From assembly GCA_002455955.1 (NCBI GenBank), contig DKLZ01000018.1, positions 1 to 11,054 of the forward strand: a DNA stretch of 11,054 nucleotides, read 5' to 3'. Source of the DNA: Dehalococcoidia bacterium UBA6627 (lineage in GTDB: Bacteria > Chloroflexota > Dehalococcoidia > UBA2979). Numbering within the stretch: the stretch's first letter is position 1; each line of letters opens with the position of its first letter. Under the pieces are notes generated by a model. That model did no database searches. It was not told where the DNA came from and was given only the letters and a program-made list of their open reading frames with translations. Position numbers and translations under genes: made by a program. Positions 7,170 through 11,054 of this stretch are shown here, piece after piece.

Positions 7170-8405
7170 ATGAGTCATTCCATACAGCGAGCTCTTGTCA
7201 CCGGCCTAGGAGCCGTTACACCGATCGGAAACGATGTCGCTTCCTATTGGGAAGGACTTCGTACCGGGAAAAATGGTATTAGGTCCATACAACACTTCGA
7301 TCCATCCGACTTGATCATCCGAATAGCAGGTGAAGTCGATAATTTCGACGTTTCACCTTATCTAGACAAAAAAGTCGCTAGGCGTACCGGCCGCTTCGCT
7401 CAATTCGCGGCAGCTGCAGGGATGCAGGCAATAGCTGACAGCGGTATCGAACTCACTGAGGAAAATCGCGACAATATCGGTGCTGTGATCGCTACCTCTG
7501 GAGACGCATTCGACATGGGGCCACAGTGGAACGTTTATCAAGAGCGTGGTTCCGCAAAAGTCGATCCATTCATCATCACACGGATGGGTCAACATATGGC
7601 AGCTGCACGCGTTGCTCGCCAGCTCGGTATCCGAGGACCAAACACAACGATCAATACAGCATGCGCTTCCGGAACTGATGCGATCGGTCACGCACTGAAT
7701 CTCATCCGTCTAAAACATGCAGATGCCGTAATTGTTGGTGGCACTGAGGCGATGATTACCCCGCTCGCGCTATCGTCGATGGGGAGACTTGGAGCTTTGT
7801 CAAAAAATAACGATGATCCCGAACACGCATCCCGCCCGTTCGATCTTTCTCGAGACGGCTTCATCCTTGGTGAAGGCGCCGGAGTACTGATGATTGAGTC
7901 TGAGGCGTCCGCAGTCTCACGAGGTGCCAGAATCTATGCAGAATTAGCTGGAATAGGTTGGTCCTTCGACGCAACAGACGACACGGCACCAGATGCTGAA
8001 GGCCAAGCCCTTGCAATGACTCGTGCGCTAGCAGATGCGAAACTTGCACCAGAAGAAATCGACTACATCAATGCTCACGGGACAAGCACACCCTACAACG
8101 ATCGTACTGAGACTGAGGCGATTAAGATTGCACTTGGTGAGGCTGCCTATCAAATCCCTCTGTCATCAACCAAGTCAATGACCGGACATCTCGCAGCTGG
8201 CGCAGGAGGTATCGAAGCCGTCGCTTCGATACTTGCTATGACTCATAGCAGCATCCCGCCGACGATCAATTACGAAACGCCCGACCCCAATTGCGATCTG
8301 GACTACGTGCCAAACACCGCCCGGGATATATCCTGCGACACGGTGCTTTCCAATAGCTTTGGCTTTGGTGGACAAAATATTTCGTTAATTGTGACCAAGT
8401 GCTAA
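7170..8405 (+). CDS. fabF: Beta-ketoacyl-ACP synthase II
   Basis: Condenses malonyl-ACP with acyl-ACP in fatty acid elongation (cytosol). The 411-residue length is standard. The active site is complete: Cys165 in TACASGTD, His303 in NAHGTSTP, Lys335 and His340 in SSTKSMTGH, and the gating loop NSFGFGG (395-401). Deviations from classical FabF lie in the acyl-pocket region, ATSGDAFDMGPQWN (108-121) and DPFIITRMGQHM (132-143), where the usual pattern is closer to GSGIGG and SPFFIPM-like sequence. This may reflect altered acyl specificity. The start ATG shares one base with the stop of a 10-codon open frame (7138-7170; TAATG junction), and only a weak GAG lies just upstream, so coupling is possible. 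It follows the hydrolase without a visible terminator, suggesting one transcript. No acpP, fabG or fabD gene is adjacent. Confidence 0.93.
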   Translation: MSHSIQRALVTGLGAVTPIGNDVASYWEGLRTGKNGIRSIQHFDPSDLIIRIAGEVDNFDVSPYLDKKVARRTGRFAQFAAAAGMQAIADSGIELTEENRDNIGAVIATSGDAFDMGPQWNVYQERGSAKVDPFIITRMGQHMAAARVARQLGIRGPNTTINTACASGTDAIGHALNLIRLKHADAVIVGGTEAMITPLALSSMGRLGALSKNNDDPEHASRPFDLSRDGFILGEGAGVLMIESEASAVSRGARIYAELAGIGWSFDATDDTAPDAEGQALAMTRALADAKLAPEEIDYINAHGTSTPYNDRTETEAIKIALGEAAYQIPLSSTKSMTGHLAAGAGGIEAVASILAMTHSSIPPTINYETPDPNCDLDYVPNTARDISCDTVLSNSFGFGGQNISLIVTKC

Positions 8406-8432
8406 AGCCGGTAGCGAGAAATATTCCAGCCA

Positions 8433-8463
8433 GGCTTGCTTTGACGAAGAGGAAAAGCAAGCC
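8433..8463. terminator. Possible fabF-distal hairpin
   Basis: GGCTTGCTTT (8433-8442) and AAAGCAAGCC (8454-8463) are perfect complements around an 11-nt loop, 28 nt after the fabF stop. There is no U-run after the stem on either strand, so it is a weak terminator candidate. A second short stem, GTGCG(TTTG)CGCAC, follows at 8471-8484. The rest of the 8406-8596 gap shows no gene I can support; this gap also holds the apparent boundary between the two genome types. Confidence 0.4.
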
Positions 8464-8596
8464 GCCCAAGGTGCGTTTGCGCACGGCAACAGCTCAGAAC
8501 GTGATTCTGTTCACGCGATCAGTAGTGTGATGTGGCTGGCAGCTACTGCAGAGACCTGGATTTTGCGAGCCAAATCGCGATACCCGTGGTGGGCAA

Positions 8597-9121
8597 TCAA
8601 TAGGGTCCCAGGGGCGGTGGATCGTTCAGCAGGAAATCACGTGGCCCGTGCGTCGTGTAGTACGGGTAGGCGGTTTGTGCGACCGGAGGTCCGGGTGTGA
8701 AATTATACCGATTGTCTTTGTAGTGACCGTCCAACACACCGTGCACGGCTCCGTTGATCATGCGGTTTTGGTAAGTCCCGCATCCACATCCCCGGTACCG
8801 GTTGCAAAATCCACAATAGCCCGGGCCCGGACCGCAACACCCGCAACACCCACAACACCCCCCTCCACAACAACCGGGGTCATTGCAACCGCAGCCAGGC
8901 TCACAGCCACACCCGCATTCGTTCGAGTTGCAGCAACAACCCGGATAGCTGCCGTAGCTATTGTCTTGCCACGAGGTACGTAAAATCGGGGGTTGCGGAG
9001 TCGGTTGAGATTGCGTCACATGAGTAGCCTGGGTGGACATCCACCCGGAGGTTTTCAGAGAATTACAGCCAATGCTGGCCGTCACTGCTGCCACTGCAAT
9101 CAGCGCATAAAAGCGATTCAT
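8597..9121 (-). CDS. Cysteine/glycine-rich putative lipoprotein, planctomycete-like
   Basis: 174 residues from the ATG at 9121, chosen because AGGGGG lies 6 nt upstream and a signal peptide begins there; the open frame runs back to 9265. Residues 1-18 are a signal sequence (MNRF then a hydrophobic core), ending at a lipobox-like SIGC with Cys19 as the lipidation site. Ser at -3 is unusual, so plain secretion remains possible. A Gln/Pro/Thr-rich linker follows, then residues 61-114 hold 20 cysteines in a Gly-rich array with CCC, CC-G-CC and C-G-C patterns. The C-terminal 60 residues are Cys-free (INGAVHGVLDGHYKDNRYN, then a Pro/Tyr-rich tail). Such proteins are familiar in planctomycetes with no known function. 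Metal binding or disulphide cross-linking in the envelope would fit the cysteines, but neither is shown. Confidence 0.75.
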   Translation of the reverse strand: MNRFYALIAVAAVTASIGCNSLKTSGWMSTQATHVTQSQPTPQPPILRTSWQDNSYGSYPGCCCNSNECGCGCEPGCGCNDPGCCGGGCCGCCGCCGPGPGYCGFCNRYRGCGCGTYQNRMINGAVHGVLDGHYKDNRYNFTPGPPVAQTAYPYYTTHGPRDFLLNDPPPLGPY

Positions 9122-9249
9122 AGTTTCCCCCTTCGAAGCTTGCACGAGCCAGACCGTCAGCGGGCGATCCGGCGGATTCGGCGTCCCTATCGGTGATATC
9201 GGCGGTACAATCAGCAGAATCCAGCAAATTGATGGAACCGGAATTGAAC

Positions 9250-9477
9250 ATGAAATCCAAAGCACCGGACAAATCAGGATCCAAAGTGGCCAACCAGTTC
9301 AGTCTCAAAATGGCACTGTTGATCACGCTCGTGGTCGCCGTACCTTGTGCCACCTGGGGGGGGTTGAGCCGAGAGGGTGGCGACCGCATGTGGTTTCTGT
9401 TTTTTGGCGCGGCTGCACCGTTTGGAGTCTTACTGCTAGTGGGACTTATCCACCAACTTGTCAAACTTCGCCGCTAG
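9250..9477 (+). CDS. Small two-helix membrane protein, planctomycete-like, function unknown
   Basis: 75 residues from the ATG at 9250. A polar basic leader (MKSKAPDKSGSKVANQ) is followed by FSLKMALLITLVVAVPCATWGG, a membrane helix of the type seen in many short planctomycete proteins, then a charged turn (SREGGDR) and a second helix, WFLFFGAAAPFGVLLLVGLI, ending with KLRR. Two helices with basic ends suggest both termini are cytoplasmic. In-frame starts at 9193 (GTG) and 9232 (ATG) exist; 9250 is preferred for its GGA 7 nt upstream and family-like leader. It is divergent from the Cys-rich lipoprotein gene, with 128 nt between them that must hold both promoters. Confidence 0.6.
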   Translation: MKSKAPDKSGSKVANQFSLKMALLITLVVAVPCATWGGLSREGGDRMWFLFFGAAAPFGVLLLVGLIHQLVKLRR

Positions 9478-9543
9478 CACCGCCACCGCTCTTGGAATTT
9501 TTCCTGCAATTTGCTAAAAGCCCTGCCTGCTTGCCCCGATCCC

Positions 9544-9579
9544 TTCCATTGCAGGATTGCCTTTCATTGCAGGATTACC
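9544..9579. repeat. Two tandem 18-bp units upstream of the ABC exporter gene
   Basis: Units 9544-9561 and 9562-9579 match at 16 of 18 positions and share the core CATTGCAGGATT. They lie about 57-92 nt before the exporter start, in a 158-nt gap that otherwise shows no gene or clear promoter. They could be a regulator site or a chance duplication. Confidence 0.5.
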
Positions 9580-9635
9580 GGTTCCTTGAATTCAGGGACT
9601 AACTTTCCTTTCTCGGATACAACTTCGGACCATCT

Positions 9636-11054
9636 ATGAAGAACTTTGGCCGCGCCCTCCGATTAGCTCTTCATTATCGTGGGACAGTTCTTGCTTGCCT
9701 TACGAGCGGGCTGCTGGTTGCCATCTTATGGGGTGGCAATCTGACAGCGGTTTATCCGGTGGTGGACGTGATCATGACCGACCGCGCACTGCCAGAATGG
9801 ATGGATGACCAACTCGCCAAACACCAAGAGGAAGTTGTCCAGTACGAACAGAAACTTTTGGAATTGCGTGAACGCAAAGCGGCAACAAAGAATGATGCGA
9901 ACACGAATAAATATCTCCAGTCAGAAATCAAGCACGCGGAGTTCAGGATATTTATCCACCGCAAGCAGGTGCAATGGTACCGGTGGGCTGGCAGTTGGGC
10001 CCACCGATATCTGCCAGACACGCCATTTGCGACGCTGATGGTCGTGTGTGGGTTGGTCCTTGTCGGTACGTTATTGAAGTGCTTATTCCGCATTGTGAAC
10101 ATCGTGCTGGCGGCGCGGCTCGGATATCTGGTTGGTTTTGATGTCCGCAAGGAGTTTTACCGACAGATTCTGCGGCTCGACATGAAGAGCTTCAACGAAC
10201 AGGGGCGCGGAGATTTAATGAACCGCTGCACGTCAGATCTCAATCAAATGAGCAGCGGTGTCCGATCGGTAGTCGGTCAAGGACTGCTTGAGCCCTTGAA
10301 AATTATTGTATGTTTAAGCATTGCGGCTTTTGTCAGCTGGCAACTACTCTTGTTGACTCTGCTTATCGCCCCCATTGCAGGGTTCACGATTCGCTGGCTG
10401 ACCAAAGCGCTGAAGCGGGCGCATCGTCGGGCAATGCAAGAACTCTCCATGATTTATGAAACACTCACCGAGACACTTGGTGGGATCAAGCTCATCAAGG
10501 CGTTCACCACGGAGTCGGCCGAACGCAGCCGCTTTCATCAGTCGGCCAAGCTGTATTACCAGCGACAGATGCGGATCACCCGCTACCACTCGCTGATCAG
10601 CCCACTCACCGAGTTCCTCGGCATCCTCATGGTGCTTTTAGCCTCGACGGCAGGTGGATATTTGGTACTAAACCAGGAGACCCATTTCCTGGGGTTGAAG
10701 ATCAGCGATATTCCACTCACCCATGGTTGGATGAGTGTATTTTTTGCCATGATGGCGGGAATGGCGAGTCCCGCACGCAAGTTGTCGAGCGTGTTCGGCA
10801 ATTTGCAACAGTCGTTTGCAGCGGCAGATCGGGTTTACGAGGTGCTTGACCGTGAACCAAGTATCACCGATCCCGTCAATCCGGTGGAACTTCCCGAACA
10901 GTGGGAGAAGCTTTGTCTTGAGTCGATCAACTTCCATTATTCCGATGACAAACCAGTCCTTCGTGATATTAACCTGGAAATCCACGCTGGCGAAACGATT
11001 GCGATTGTTGGGCCCAACGGTTGTGGCAAGTCAACCCTGCTGAATTTGATCCCC
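9636..11054 (+). CDS. MsbA-like ABC exporter, fused permease-ATPase, 3' end cut by window
   Basis: 473 codons are open to the window edge. A type IV exporter membrane domain comes first: helix 1 about residues 16-44, then a long polar, Lys/Glu/Gln-rich region about 50-118 with coiled-coil character, helix 2 about 128-160, and further helices near 218-250 and 322-345. Coupling-helix regions include FNEQGRGDLMNRCTSDL (186-202) and YETLTETLGGIKLIKAF (274-290). The nucleotide-binding domain starts near 425 (LCLESINFHYSDDKPVLRDI), and Walker A is GPNGCGKST (459-467). Signature, Walker B and H-loop lie beyond the window. The family exports lipids such as lipid A precursors, or drugs; substrate is not readable. 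Planctomycete MsbA-like proteins, as I remember them, share the NLTAVYPVVDV-type segment after helix 1. No strong Shine-Dalgarno precedes the ATG. Confidence 0.92.
   Translation, partial: MKNFGRALRLALHYRGTVLACLTSGLLVAILWGGNLTAVYPVVDVIMTDRALPEWMDDQLAKHQEEVVQYEQKLLELRERKAATKNDANTNKYLQSEIKHAEFRIFIHRKQVQWYRWAGSWAHRYLPDTPFATLMVVCGLVLVGTLLKCLFRIVNIVLAARLGYLVGFDVRKEFYRQILRLDMKSFNEQGRGDLMNRCTSDLNQMSSGVRSVVGQGLLEPLKIIVCLSIAAFVSWQLLLLTLLIAPIAGFTIRWLTKALKRAHRRAMQELSMIYETLTETLGGIKLIKAFTTESAERSRFHQSAKLYYQRQMRITRYHSLISPLTEFLGILMVLLASTAGGYLVLNQETHFLGLKISDIPLTHGWMSVFFAMMAGMASPARKLSSVFGNLQQSFAAADRVYEVLDREPSITDPVNPVELPEQWEKLCLESINFHYSDDKPVLRDINLEIHAGETIAIVGPNGCGKSTLLNLIP

Noticed and set aside
8266..8484. Leftward open frame starting with a signal-peptide-like stretch (GTG at 8484)
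   Set aside because: Most of it is antisense to the fabF 3' end, and there is no ribosome site or family resemblance. It could be a gene stub if 8406 is a chimera joint, but this cannot be supported.
8648..8983. Rightward Ala/Thr-rich open frame opposite the Cys-rich gene
   Set aside because: Low-complexity shadow of the GC-rich Cys/Gly array. The opposite frame has the signal peptide, the lipobox-like site and the ribosome site.
9063..9464. Leftward frame covering the small membrane protein
   Set aside because: No motif or ribosome site; antisense to a frame with two clear membrane helices and overlapping the lipoprotein gene start.
9544..9579. CRISPR-like repeats
   Set aside because: Only two imperfect 18-bp units directly abutting, with no spacers and no cas genes.

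Overview
The window reads as two joined blocks. Positions 1-8405 look like a Chloroflexota-type genome of moderate GC. I infer this from a one-chain alpha2 glycyl-tRNA synthetase, a DarA-type cyclic-di-AMP receptor, a K+-dependent membrane pyrophosphatase and tandem FmdB zinc-ribbon proteins with acidic tails; no search could be run. Positions of about 8597-11054 look planctomycetal. They hold a Cys/Gly-rich lipoprotein, a tiny two-helix membrane protein with an FSLKMALLI-type segment, and an MsbA-like ABC exporter with a long loop after its first helix. Leucine codon use differs between fabF and the exporter. The boundary lies in the 191-nt gap 8406-8596 and breaks no recognisable gene, so either an assembly chimera or a transfer junction is possible.

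Left block: a strong bidirectional terminator (1-51) closes a leftward two-gene unit, glycyl-tRNA synthetase (938-2305) followed by an overlapping SbcD/Mre11-like metallophosphoesterase (91-957). Divergent from it, a rightward pair encodes a small membrane-anchored protein (2451-2675) and DarA (2672-3025), overlapping by 4 nt. A perfect 36-nt palindrome (3034-3069) separates darA from the convergent hppA pyrophosphatase (3087-5153). Two FmdB-like genes (5359-6095) run leftward and overlap by 1 nt. Rightward come an alpha/beta-hydrolase (6248-7120) whose nucleophile serine is alanine, and fabF (7170-8405) with its Cys-His-His triad intact.

Right block: the Cys-rich lipoprotein (8597-9121, leftward) is divergent from the small membrane protein (9250-9477). 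The ABC exporter starts at 9636 and is cut by the window end just after Walker A.

Most genes are housekeeping or membrane-energy functions. I did not find a convincing new multi-gene system. The best leads are the unknown membrane protein coupled to DarA, the serine-less hydrolase beside fabF, and the change of genome character near 8.4-8.6 kb. No tRNA, rRNA, CRISPR array, transposase or phage gene was recognised, and no gene-free stretch exceeds 300 bases.
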